This document shows, piece after piece, positions 25,101-39,290 of a stretch of 64,000 nucleotides of DNA. A program made the position numbers and the translations under genes. This DNA comes from Zeus faber (lineage: Eukaryota > Chordata > Actinopteri > Zeiformes > Zeidae), in contig OY482853.1 in NCBI GenBank assembly GCA_960531495.1, positions 4,467,022 through 4,531,021 on the forward strand, given 5' to 3'. The notes under the pieces are model-generated. The model searched no databases. It was not told where the DNA came from and saw only the letters and a list, made by a program, of their open reading frames with translations. Within the stretch, counting starts at the first letter, position 1; each line of letters opens with the position of its first letter.

Positions 25101-28100
25101 AAGTGCAGGCCAAGGTCATTTTTCAGTTTTTTGCAAATTATGAAAGCGCAGGACGTGAGCTTTGAAAATATTTGGAGAAGATTATTCTTATTTGAAGGTT
25201 GGTTCAACTAATCTCCTAGAGCAGTTAAAAAAATCCCCTGAAAGATCTTGAAGTGTTTCACCCTTCAGAGGCAGGTAAAGGGCGGGATCAACAGCCGGTA
25301 ACAGCTGTGTGTGAAATGTGTGGTTTAAAAAAAATAACACATGAAAAGATATGACACTCTCCCTAAGTATGTTATTTTTTCATTTTTCGTTACGATTTAT
25401 TTAAATCATTAATCCATAAAAATATTGGGAAATGCATAATGCCAGTCAATCCTTTTATTTTGTTTTAAGTTTAAGGGTTTGTTTTTTTTATTCTAGGTTC
25501 ATTCTCACTCTAGCAGCATGACCCCTCTGTTATCCGGTAACTTATCAAAGTTCCCATTTCCTGCATCTATTGTTTTATACAATGACAGTTTGAAGAAAGG
25601 GGCACTTTTCAGAACTTTCGCTTTTGGAACCAATCACCAGACAACATTTAGCAGAATGCACATGGCGGCGCGCCTCCACCCATTTGCGTTCCGGGAGTGG
25701 GTGTTTCCTGGGCGCGCCACCGCCACCCGCCACCCGCCGCCCGCCCCCCGCCGCCCGCCGTCAGTTCCACCGCACAATTGAGAGCTTGTGCCGCCCCTCC
25801 TGTCATCGTCCATCACGGCACCGACACGATGTGTTTTCACGGAGAGATGCGGAATTTCCTGCTGTGGTGTTTATTTGTTGTTGTTGTTGTTTTGTTCTGG
25901 AGGTGACGTCGGCTCCTCCTCTTGGTGTCCACTGAGCCGGCAAGACGACCCGGTGTCGTCCGGGTTGATTCATCAGGTTATTTCATCCGGACGCCTCTTT
26001 CACTGACTCGGCTCGACATGACACTGCATATGGAAGGAGGACCTTGATGTGCGCGCGTGGGACCGTCAGATCGACGTTCCTGCCGCATCTCCCAGCTCAA
26101 CAACGGGCGAGCGACTCAAAAACCCCGTTTCCAGAGAAACTGGAGGAACGTCAGCACGACTGGGGGAGAACATCACGCAATGTGAATGTCCTGCAGCCCG
26201 CCGCTCACGTTTGAATCCCGTCTCGTCTATTTCCAAAGACTCGATCCTAAAAACTGCAGTCGGTTCTTCAACATTCAAACTTTGGTAATATGCAAAAAAA
26301 ACAAAAAACCTCTCGTGTTGATTTGCGAGACGAGTTTGCCGAAGTGGTTCACCTTTGTTAGAAAACGCCACAAGGGCCGTTCAAGGACTGTTCAAGGACC
26401 GTTCAAGTACCACCAAACCCCCCAAAATAATGATCATACAGTTATCACCACACCAGGAGCGACATTGCCAATAATAATAGAAATAATAACAATAATTATA
26501 ATTACCGACACCTTGCCGTAAAGAAAATCAGACCAGCGGGCGTGTCCACCGGAGCCTTTAACGGGCGGCAGTAAATTGTTTTATTTGAGAAATCAGTCGG
26601 TCCAGATCCCACCGATCGTAAAACACAACATGAGGACCAGAATTTATTTGTTAAATTACTTTTTATTTACGTTTAAATTTTGACATTTAATGACGGTATT
26701 ACATGATAAGTTAAAGGCAGTATGGCAGCTTTTATCTAAACTCATCTTGTGCATAGATCGGTTTTTGTGTATTCTGCATACTTGAGAATATTGTTTTATA
26801 TTTGTCTATTTTCTATGTACGTCTGGTTATTTTTTCTTATTTTTATTTTCATTCCAAAAATCTTCAGTTTGTTTTCTTTTTGGATACTTGGATACCTGGC
26901 ATCTGCGAACGTACTTATTAAATAATAAACAGACTGTAATTCCAACATCTTTATTCTGATAACTCCAAACCCCCGACTCTGGCTTTGGGACAGGGACGAA
27001 GGGGGTTGGGTGGTGACTCACCTCGCACCAGAAGCTCCGCCTCGGCCGACACGGTGTCGGCGCTGGTGTGGGCGCGGCAGCCGTACTTCCCAGCATGCTT
27101 CAGGAGGATGCTGCGGATCATCAGGTCCACCGTGGACGACTGCTGCAAACACCGACAAAAAAAGAGCGCTGATGAGCTAATTTTATTAATAAAATCAGAA
27201 AAGAAATAACACAATGCAGTGAATACTATAAAATATTAATAACAATCCAAAAAATATAGAATAAAGTATGAACAGCGAAAATGATGGCATCCGGTATTAA
27301 CCGCCAGTCAACATAAAAAGCGTTTCCATCTTGAAGCGGCTCAGTGTGAGATCCTCGCTAAACTCTCTGACTCGGTTTGACTCGGTGTCAGGATGGAAAC
27401 CAGAGGGGGAATAACTCAAGGACCACAGACAGGTGTTCAGCTCAGCGCCTGATTAAAAATACAAAGCGTACGTGGAGATGTCACCCTAAATAATTGGTCT
27501 GCGGTGCACGGGGGCCGCTGGACGTGCGGAGCGAGGTGGGGGGGTGGGGTTTTTCTATTTTTCTATCTATTTTATTTTATTATTTCATCCTTAAACTGAT
27601 CCATAAACTCTGATTTTTTATTTATGGCTTCTGATATTTGCTATTTTTTAAATTCTATATGCATTTCAGATTTTTTGACATTGATTATTCTGGGGAGAGG
27701 ACGATCAATCGTCGTGAGTTGGTGGTGTTTATAATTAGAATATTACCTCCGGCGAAAAACACAGAGGGAAAAAAACGAAAAAAAACAAATATTTATTTAT
27801 TATTATTATTTATTGGTTATTTTCAGCGCTGAGACTCCTTTGTGCTGCTTCTCCGCACTCAATATTTACAACATCAATTATGTCCGACCTCTAAATATCT
27901 GTCTTTATTTCTGTATTTCAGACAGGTCAGATCACCAGCAGCACTGCAAAGAAAAAATGCAAAATGAAATGTTTTGAAGACGTTCCTGTCTGTCAGCGAT
28001 ACACACTGAAAGAAAACATTACAATTAAATTAAATACAATTAATATGAAAAGATAGACATAAATACATGAAAAGATAAAACTTCTCAGCCCTCACTCGAA

Positions 28101-28236
28101 ACGCTGTCTCCAAAGTGATATTTTAAGGTTTAAAAATGGATTAGATTAAACTTCTCTATAGAGAGAAAGACAGAGAGGGACTGATAGAAAGATAGATGGA
28201 TAGAAAGATAAATAGACGGACAGACAGACAGACAGA

Positions 28237-28268
<32 letters not shown>

Positions 28269-31200
28269 TAGATACTTACTCTTGCTCTTACTGTCTGGAT
28301 GTATTCAAAATGGCCTCCGGCCTGCTGGAATGTGATTGGCCGCTGGTTGAAGAGCCACTGGAAGGCCACGTCCAGCGAGGTGTCGTGGTTTGCCCGGCAG
28401 CTCAGCACCACGCTCTCTCCCACCGTCACCTCCACCCGGCTGGGGCTCAGCTCCACCCGCATGGGCTCTGCAAGCACAAAGCTGAGGCACCGTCACCGCA
28501 CAACAACCTGACAACCTGACACGAAAACTCAGCCACCAACACAACAACCCAGAGACCGTACACGACGAACCAAAAGACAACGCAGCAACCCAACACGACA
28601 ACCTGGCACGACAACCCGGCACGACAACCCAGCAACCCAACACGACAACCTGGCACGACAACCTGGCACGACAACCCAGCAACCCAACACGACAACTTGG
28701 CAAGACAACCCGGCACGACAACCCAGCAACCCAACACGACAACCTGGCACCACAACTCAGCAACCCAACATGACAACCTGGCGCGACAACCCAGCAACCC
28801 AAAACGACAACGCGACAAGCTGACACAAAAACCCAGAAAGCCAACACGACAACCCAACCAGCAACCATGAAAACCCAGCAACCCAACACAACAACCCGAC
28901 AACCTGACAAACTGACACGAAAATCCAGCCACCAACATGAAAACCCAACAAGCCGACATGACGACCTAGCATCCCAACACAACAAGGCAACACGACAACC
29001 CAGCAACCCAATACAACAAGCCAACACGACAACCCAGCAACCCAACACGACAACCCAGCAGCCCAACACGACAATGCGACAACCTGAAACGAAAACCCAG
29101 CAAGCCAAGACGACAACCAAGCAACCCAACACGACAAACAAACATGGCAACCCAGCAACCCAACACGACAACACAGCATCCCAACAAGATAACGCGACAA
29201 CCTGACACGACAACCCAGCAACCCAACACGACAACGCAGCAACCCAATACAACAATCCGACAACCTGCGGGACAACCCAGAACCCCAACACGATGATGCC
29301 ACATCATCATATTGGGTAATATGATGATGCCACAACTTGACACGACAACTCAGCAAACCAACAGGACAACCCGGCAACCCAACATGGCAACCCAGCAACC
29401 CAGCATGACAATCCGACAACCTGACATGACAACCAAGCAACCACAACAACCTAGCAACCCAACATGACAAGCCTACAAGACAACGCAACAACCCAACACG
29501 ACGATGCCACAACCCAACACGACAACATAACAATATATCACGACAACCAACACGACAACCCAACACGAAAATCCAGCGACCCAACACGACAACACATCAC
29601 GACAACCAAAACTACAACCTAAGACAACAACGCAGCAACCCAACACAACAATCCAACATGACAACCCAGCAACCCAACACGACAACACGTCACGACAACC
29701 AAAACTACAACCTAAGACAACAATGCAGCAACCCAACACGACATCACAGCAACCCAACACGTCAACACATCAAGACAACCAAAACTACAACCTAAGATGA
29801 CACCGCATCAACCCAACACGACAACCCAGCAACCCAACTCAACGATGCCACAACCCAACACGACAACATAACAACATATCACGACAACCAGCAATACAAC
29901 CCAACACGAAAATCCAGCAACCCAACGCAACAATCCAACACGACAACCCAGCAATCCAAAACGACAACCCAGCAACTCAACACAGCAACCCAACACCCAT
30001 TGCCCCAGTCGCTTGATTGTTTTGTTGTAGTAAAACACACGTTGTGGGGTAATTTTACCATTAACCTTCTGAATACCAGGAGTCCTTTTGGAAACCATGG
30101 TTGGAATAACAGTTAGCTTAGCGACGTAGCTCAAAAATGTTTCCAATTCTTTGTGGAAGTAAAACCAGAGAATTGATTGTTCTTGACACAGCACTTGTTT
30201 TCGAAAAAAAAAACCGTTCAGTTTCATACACCCTAGGTCTCATAACAAGACGGAAGACAAACTAAATTCTTCCATCGTCGGAATATCAGGGAGCTGAGCA
30301 ACTCATGATGGAAAACATTTGGGTTGTAATGGTTTCTATGGAAACGGCTGGGTCACTGACTTTAGACGGCCTTCCTACCACTTCTGTTTGCAATATGTCT
30401 TTTGTCCAAAGCACTTATTCCTACACCGATGGAGGCGGTGAAGGTGGGTTAAGTGTCCTCAGAACCCTAACCCTAACCCGCATTTCCTCCGCTTGGACGC
30501 TTGAAGTCGAGAGAGCCCCCAGACTGTGACATCGCAGCTGGGGGCTCCAGAGGGTAGAGTCTCCTGGCGGTGACCCCGGAACATCCACCTCGGTCCCCTG
30601 GAAAACCTGCTGCTAAATGGTGTCCTTGAGACGTAAGTCCTGAATGTGAAAGCCCCGGAAGCCTCGCGGCTCAACGAGCACGGTAAATCCTCTTTGATGG
30701 AAGTGACATTGTGTGGGTGAGTGCTCCCCGACTGACGGGGGCTAATTTGGCAGAAGATAAATAAGGCGCCCCCCTCTGGGCATCGCTTACCTTTCACCCA
30801 GAGCACGGCCGTCATCTCCGCCGTGCCGAACTGGTTCTCCGCCCGGCACACGTAGTTCCCCTCGTCCGCTCGGCTGGAGTTGGCGATCCTCACCGTGTTG
30901 TTCCGCAACAACGTGATCCTGGAGGAGGGCGAGGGCGGCGGAAATCAATACGAGGGAAATCCACCTCGATTTACGAGGCGTCCCACCTCAACGCCCGCCA
31001 CATAAATAACGATAGAGGCGAGGGGGCGGGGCCGGAAGAGCTGAAGACGGCGACGGATCGGATTCCCGGAAGATAAGTGGCGGTCCCGCCGGAGGACAAA
31101 GAGAAATAAAAAACGGGAAGATTCTGATCATGAAGGACGAAAGTGGCGACTGAAAAAAGTTGTTTGAGGAGGGGAAACGCTCTGCGGACCCGGGAGGGAA

Positions 31201-31632
31201 AAGTCTAACCTTCCTCGAGGTACAATGGCGTGAAAGGGACGGACGGGCGGCGGGTGAGACAACGCGTGGAAATCGCTGGAACGTCTCAAAAATCGATCAC
31301 CCAATTAAAATGCATTAATTGGCGCCGATTTCCAGATAGCATTAAATAACAGGATCTCAGGTCTCAGGTGGGATTAGCACACAGCGCTGATAAGGATTAG
31401 GCTAATGGAGAACAGAGCTCAATATTAGGAAGGAGACGGCAGACAGGTCCAGTTAAACACTGAGGGCAGTCAATAGAGACAGAGGACGCTCAGGACACTT
31501 TTCTCCAGATTACAATGGTATGTATACGGTATATATATTTGAATTTATATTTGCACATTTACCCATTTTTTGTCAGAATGTAAATTTTTGATATAGTCTT
31601 ATTGTTTGTTTTAGACAGACAGACAGATAGAC

Positions 31633-31691
<59 letters not shown>

Positions 31692-31700
31692 TAGATAGAC

Positions 31701-31733
<33 letters not shown>

Positions 31734-34700
31734 CATACATACATACATACATACATAGATAGATTTGAATAGAATACATGTAAATTTAAAACACACAATG
31801 CTTTTATTTGTTTTATTTGGAGGAACAGGGAGCAGAGATATCGCGGGCGCAAATTGGCAGATTGTAGGCGCCACACTCATCGGCCACACTGATCGTGTGG
31901 CCCCTACACTGATCGTGTGGCCCTTTCACTGATCGTGTGGCCCTTACACTGATCGTGTGGCCCGCTCTAGCGGATGTGGCCCGAAACAAGCGCATCGAGG
32001 GGCGAGTTCACAAAGAACCCATTGCAGCCGCTAATAGAAGCATGAGTTGCGTATCAATCGCACTCGCTATTGGCACCGTCTCAACGCCTTCAGTGGACCC
32101 CGGGTTTTACTTTGTCTTTTAAGGTTTATGTGCAGTGACTATAAAACATTTCAATAGTATGAGTAAATCTATACTAAAACTTACTCTTTCCACACAGTTC
32201 ATTTATTGCGTGAATAAAATGTGTATAAACATAAAATTTAACTTAAAAAAATTCTAGTTCTCAGTGAATCTTAATATTACATCGTAGAAATGATGACAGT
32301 TCATTACATATGTTTTTCCTCAAAGCTCCGGGCCGCTGCAGAGCCGTCCATGGTCCCATGAGGTTCAATGCCATCGGTGGTTCGATGCCAGTTTTGACCA
32401 CTTTATCGCTATTACCTTTAACTTTTGGTTGTTTCTTCGATATATTTTGTATTTAATAGGAAAGGTAGAACCGTTTTTGTCAACATTTGCAACACCTTTT
32501 TCGTACAAAATAGATTTTCAACATTCAAAGTTTCAACGATTTGCCTTTGGAAAACCATCACGGACCGCTGCGCATTCCGCCCCGGGTGCTTTGTGAAGTA
32601 GACGCTCGCTTTGACTGTAATTTGCACCGGTTTAGTGGCCACGAAGGCCGTACAATCGCTTTGTGAATCTTCCCCTGAGTGTTCAGGCCACGGGGCGGCT
32701 GTGTTATTGCTGCCATGTCTTTATTTTTAACCTTCTCTTCGTTTTTTGGGCGAAAGGTATCTGAAACATGTCAATTGCAGTACGCAATTGAGACACGCGA
32801 CATGGTTGAGGTCTCGTTAGAAAGGGGATGTTTAAGACATCTCGTCGTTTGAGTTTAATCAATATCCATGTACGTTTGGGGCAGAAATTAGTGAAAAACT
32901 TGTCGTAGTTTTACCAGGAGTAGAAGAACGTTGAGACGATCTGATTGGTTTCATGATGTTTCACGCTTGGTGACATCATCATCTGAAGTTATACAAGTCT
33001 CCCTGAACTCATTTGCACCGAGCAGCTTGCTACACGAAGATGGACAACTTGAGCCGATGCTGCCTTCAAAGGAAACTCGGAAAACTGTAACTCGTGCAGC
33101 ATTTTGAAAAACCCCGAAAACTATAATCATTCACAGAAGGTGTCTATGCACCGTGAGAAGATCTAAGAACCTTTGGAGGAACGGATCCTTTCTTTTGTGT
33201 CCGCACTGCGTGATCCAGGAACGATGGTAATTGTTCAAACACCGTTCTTGAGGGACATTTAAATGAAACAACACAAGAGGAACTTTCAGTGATGTCAGTG
33301 CATGGTGATTGGTCTCTGTGAAGAATGTGATACTTAATTTAAAATAAACATGTCTTTATGTTACACAATTTGTTTAAAAAACATTAAATGTGCGTGAAAA
33401 AAACAGCGTCCCTGACCACGCATTGGACACGGCAGACTGGGAGCGACCCTCGATCTTGACTCTCGATCATTGCCCTGGGCGGCGAACGGCCCAGAGTGAG
33501 AGGAGAACACAGGGGATCACTGCACCGTACAGACCTCGTATCACTGTCCGGAAACAGTCTGATCACGGAATGACGAAAACTAACACTAAACTGCATCCGG
33601 TGTATTGCTGCCTGCAGATATATCGATTAAAAGGGGTCCAGCCCGCAGGGCTGTTTGTTAAGCCAATGCCCTCTAGCCACTTGCGCGTGCGACACCTAGA
33701 CAGACAACTGTGCTGTGTTTAATGGAAACTTGAAAAACTGCAACTCGCCCTGCGTTTTACAAAACCCTGGAAACTATATTCGTTCAAAGGAGACGTTTTC
33801 GCACCGCAGGAAGTTCTCAGAACATTTGGAGGAACAAATCCTCTCTTTTGTGTCTGAACTGCATGATCCAGGAACGACCGTAACTGTTAAAACATCGTTC
33901 TTCAAGATTCAAGATTTTTATTCGTCACGTACATATACATGCTTTCATACATATATGCAGTGAAATGTAATTGAGATGTTCTTGAGAGATGATTCAACTG
34001 AACGACATAAGAGGAACATTCAATGACGTATGTGCACCTTGAGCCAGTCGTAACTAGGGTTGGGAACCAAAAGCCAACATGGCACTGGTTCCAATACGAT
34101 CCTTATCTACCGACCGAATGGCAACGCAGATTACTGTGCCACTCAGATGCCTGAGCTGCCGATTGAAATATTTGCTCTCTGGAGCACCAGAAATTGTATT
34201 TTAATCGTCATCATCGTGATATGAACATGCGCGAAAAAACATCGCAAACGACTGAAACGCAATGAATAAGAAAAGTAGTTTTATATACACGTGACACGTG
34301 ACTTACATGACAGTAAGCTGGCAGAATTTAAATATTGACATTCCTTACTCGCCCAAGTCAGTCTAAACATACTGTGTATGTTTGTGTCCTCACACATGGA
34401 GTTCGCTTGCAGCTCCAGAGCAACGGATCTGAATCGGGCCCATTTTATTTTAGTCCCAAAAGTTTTAAAAGTTGATGACATTTCTCTGAGGAACATGCAG
34501 CGTTCAGTTCGTTTGAATGCAGCAGTGTTGTTGGGAACTTCAACTTGTGACATCATGAACCAATGTTATACTGTGTATAAGTCCGGTTTACGTCTCCGGG
34601 TGGTCATCCGCATTAGTAGAGTTGTGCTGTGTAGGCTGCATACAGGAGGAGCCGATGTGGTGTTCAATGTTAACTCGTTAAATTGTAACTCCTGCTGCGT

Positions 34701-34811
34701 TTTCAGAGAACCTGGAAAACTGTAATGGGTCCCTAACACGACTAGACTGAACCCTGTATATTGCTGCCTGCAGCTATATTTCTTCTTCTTCTTTTTCTTC
34801 TTCTTCTTCTT

Positions 34812-34889
<78 letters not shown>

Positions 34890-37800
34890 TTTATTATGAA
34901 TTTCACAATTTGTTGTTCTTATCATACCGTCTTATTATAAATTACAATGCCATGATTTGGGACAAAAATCAACTGTATGATAAAGTTTGACTATAGTATA
35001 ATAGTGATAACTATATAATATAATATAAACTATAATACATAAGACGTAATAAATATCCAGCTCATGCATGCGTGTCACCATTTGATGAATATTTTCAAAA
35101 TAACTCTTTCGCTCTCCAGTGCTTAAGGAGTGAAACAATTTAAATTTAACAAGGAGAACGGCAGCAGCTTCTTCCCAATACGATAGCAAATTTAATTCCA
35201 ACTTATCAATAACAGCCTCTGCATGGAATAACAAACAGAATACTGACGCAGAGCGAACCAGGGAAACTCTTTCCAGTTAATGTACATAAATATTTACAAT
35301 CACACTTTTGATTCTGAGGTCACCAAAGAGAAATGAGATGGAAATTTTTAAACAGCTATCTTTTTTGTTTTTCTACCCCCCCCCCCTCCACCCCCACCCC
35401 CACCCCCCAAAAAATTTTAAAAAAGCAAACACAGCTTCCTTTTTGTCTTTTAATTCCTTTCGTCTGTGTTTACCGCTTTAAGCTCCTCCACCGCGTCCCG
35501 GTGATTGGACGAGACGGTGAGAGACTCAAAGCCGTGACAAAATCTGTGGCGTTCAGCGCCGAGGAGACATTTTCCTGACACGTGACAAGGACGACTGAAG
35601 CACAAAGGATGCGATGGGGACGGTTGGGAGCAGGCCATATGCAAATGAGCCGACCAGAGGACGCCGGAAAGAAACGTCAACACATCACAGGCACCTGGAG
35701 CGCAGTGTTTCCATCCAATGAAATTATCCCGCGGCGACACCCCTAACCTGATAGGCAGTCAAACATCAGAAACACTTGGAACTGTGCTTATTATTAGATC
35801 CAGCTAATAGTGATGCACGAGTCCTGAACGATTCGTTCGTAGCGAACAACTCTTCGAAATGACTCTGGAGTCGAGTCACTCCGGTAAAGGAGTCGATCTT
35901 TGACTCACAAACTGAAAATAATTAACTGTATTTCATCCTCCAAGAACCAAACTGAACGACTCTTTTTACTGAGTGACTCGTCAAGAACCGAATCTCAAAG
36001 AGTCAAACATTCAAGAGTCGATCACTATGAATAGTCCAAACTTGTTCTGCTAGAGCTGTATTAGTTTATTCCGTATTAATTCAGCTTTACAATTTTGATC
36101 TTGCAACACAAAAGCCAATTTCCATTATTAATTTATATTTTTTAAGTGGCATATTTTTAAATGTCACTGCTGAGAACCACTGCTATAGCGCACGTTTTCT
36201 ACCTATGTATGCAGGAGGCAACTTACGGTATGAAGCGAAAAAATGACAAAAAATTTAAAAATAATTGAAAAAAAAAAAAAAAAACAACAACAACAACAGA
36301 GGCTCGGTTTATCTCAGGAAAACAAAGTGCTCTGTAATTTTTTTCTAATTTCAAATTAATTTATCAAATTATGCCGTTGTTTTGTCAGGGTTTGGGCGGA
36401 GCGTTGGCGTGCACCTCGCATCGAGCCGGATTAACACTTGGTGTTTGGGAGACAAAGACGCCGAACATTAGCGGAAATCCATGTTAATTACAGACCTCCA
36501 TTAAGTGGCAGCAGCTGTCAGAGGCAGATAAACCTGCAGCCGCTTCGACTCCACGCCTTCGCTTCTTCGCAATATTCAACGACTTTGCCGTCAACAAAGT
36601 CACTACTTTCAGAAAAATCCTTGTATATAAGTCACACGGAGAGAAAACATGGCCCCTGACTAAAGTTGACTTTATTCAGTGTAAAATGAACCTTCCACAA
36701 GAAGGAGGGGATGTGGGGTGACACCAGTAAAAGCACTTTTCCTTGGAATAATAATATTACAGGTAATCATAAATTACTTTGAATAATAATAACTCAGAAA
36801 AAAGTAGTTATTCATACACAGAAACTTAAGGCGCAGTGCTGCACAGAACGCTTAAGGGTACAATGGCAAGTCACTGTTATCTCCCTAGCTACAGTAGAGA
36901 CACTGAATTTGCACCTCAATGGTAAATAGACTGCATCTTATACAGCGCTTTTCCAGTGTTGCGACCACTCAAAGCGCTTTACAATACACGCCTCGCATTC
37001 ACACATTCACACACACCAGCTCATCGAGAGCAGTCTAGGGTTCAGTGTCTTGCTCAAGGACACTTTGACGTGCTGCCAGGAGGAACGGGGGATCGAATCA
37101 GGAATCCTCTGATTGCTGGACGACCCACTCTACTTCCTGCGCCACCGTCGCCCCAATGGTACAGAAATCAACAACAACAATAAGTACTTATTGAGCCAAA
37201 CTCTTACTAAAGTAGTTTTACAGTCAATCGATTCCTATCTTTCAGTTCATTCTAGGTCAGTGTATATTGCCGTTTCTTGTTGCTTATCGTAGATTTCTGG
37301 CCTATTTGATTGTTTTTGATTGATTCTAGGTTTGCACTGATTGTCTATCAGTATTGTAATACCCACTTTACTTGTTAATCTTTCCATTCCATATACATTC
37401 ATGTACATTGCATATTTTTCGGATGCCGAGGTTAATCCTTACCTTTACTGTATATTGTAATTTTTTCAGGGAATCCTCAGATATATTGCATATTGACATT
37501 TTCTTTTTTCTATTTGTATTTTTATTATTATATTTGCCTATTTGCATGTGAGTTGCTGTGATGCTGCAATTTCCCTCTGGGGATCAATAAAGTATCCATC
37601 CATCACTCCGTCCCTCCATCCGTCCATCCGTGCATCCGTCCATTCATGCTTCCATGCATCCATCCATCCACCATTGATCTATACATCTGCCAATTAATCT
37701 GTCCATCTATCCATCCATCTATCTATCCATCCATCTATCTATCCATCCATCCATCCATGCATCCATGCATCCATCCATCAATCTGAAATGCCATGCTGTT

Positions 37801-37924
37801 CATGTTGCGTTCAGGGTTATAATAAACATGATAAACGTGTTTTTAAAAACTAAAGCAACATGATGCACTACACCACATCATCTTCTCAGTCTGAGGGTCA
37901 GCGTTTGTTGAGGCTTTTTAACAA

Positions 37925-37974
<50 letters not shown>

Positions 37975-38196
37975 TTATTGATCGGTTAAAAGGGAGAAGC
38001 GTAACCAGCATCCACAGCAGCAAAGAGCTATTGATCCGCGGTGGATGTTCCAACCAGAAGAACAGCAGGAGATGTAGAGATGAGACCGAAGTAAAAAACA
38101 AACAAAACAAAAAAATATTTTTAAAGAGCAGAATGAAATGAAACAGGAAATTGAATAAAGATCACAGAGTGAACATATTATCTGCCACTAATGGAC

Positions 38197-38249
<53 letters not shown>

Positions 38250-39200
38250 TATTTCCCCATTCAATGATCCCCTTAGCCTAAATATGTATGTATGGAAGTA
38301 TGTATATGTATTTGATAAATAACCCTCTTGAATCTTAAATAACCCAAAAAATTATATTTTTCTAGATTTTTCTACATTACGTTTACAAATTATGATCTTC
38401 CTTTATTAGTGTATTTCCTTATACCCTACCGTGCTTTTATTTTGAGGTCCAAGGCAGGTTTCTTGGAGCAAACGAACTAGATTATAAAATATAATACAAC
38501 TCAGTGAAATGTATATAATTTCATATAATAAAGACGACAATATATCATGACATTATAAGCACTGATCAAGACCGAAATATTGTAAAATGGTGAGTAGCTT
38601 GTGGAGCTAGTTCTGTCAGTCAACTTGACGGCGCCACATGCTTCCACGCCCTTATATGGGCTGGCCTATTAAAGCAGTTCCTCCTGCCAGGCCTGCTTTG
38701 CTGCCTGCTCTGCTGCGCTGGCTCTACTCTACTATTCAATGGGGGGATTCAAGCTCAACACTCCTATATTTCCAGATCAGCTAGTGCTTGTGAGTGCTGT
38801 TCACCTCGCTGGGAGTGATGAGCATTAGAGCCCAAACTCACACAAATAAATTACGATAATTTTGACGTCATTATCATCCGAAATTTGTGTCTCTATACAT
38901 GGGCGGTATCACACCCATTGTATCCTTAATCAAACTTCTAACGATTTAAAGGATAATTAGCAACCTACAATGTTAAAGTACAGAACGATAACTGCTTTGA
39001 ACAGAATGATTTCCAAACTACTTTTGGCCTTTTACTACTTTTTCAAAAGACTTCTTTGTGGTAAATCTGCCGCCTAAAGCAGATTTTATGCGGCAAATGT
39101 TCGACGATGCAGCACAATGTGCACTTTGTTTCCGTATCAAAGTCAAAAGCTCCATTGTGTGATAATGTCTTGCTTCCACATCACAGGGGGAACACACAAC

Positions 39201-39290
<90 letters not shown>

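Noticed and set aside
28305..29760. Minus-strand frames of up to 328 codons rich in Cys, Trp, Val and Leu
   Set aside because: Produced by the 1.5-kb minisatellite; the only real coding part is the Ig6 exon at 28292-28467, in a different reading context.
34566..34925. Poly-Asn/poly-Lys minus-strand frame
   Set aside because: (CTT)n/(ATT)n microsatellite.
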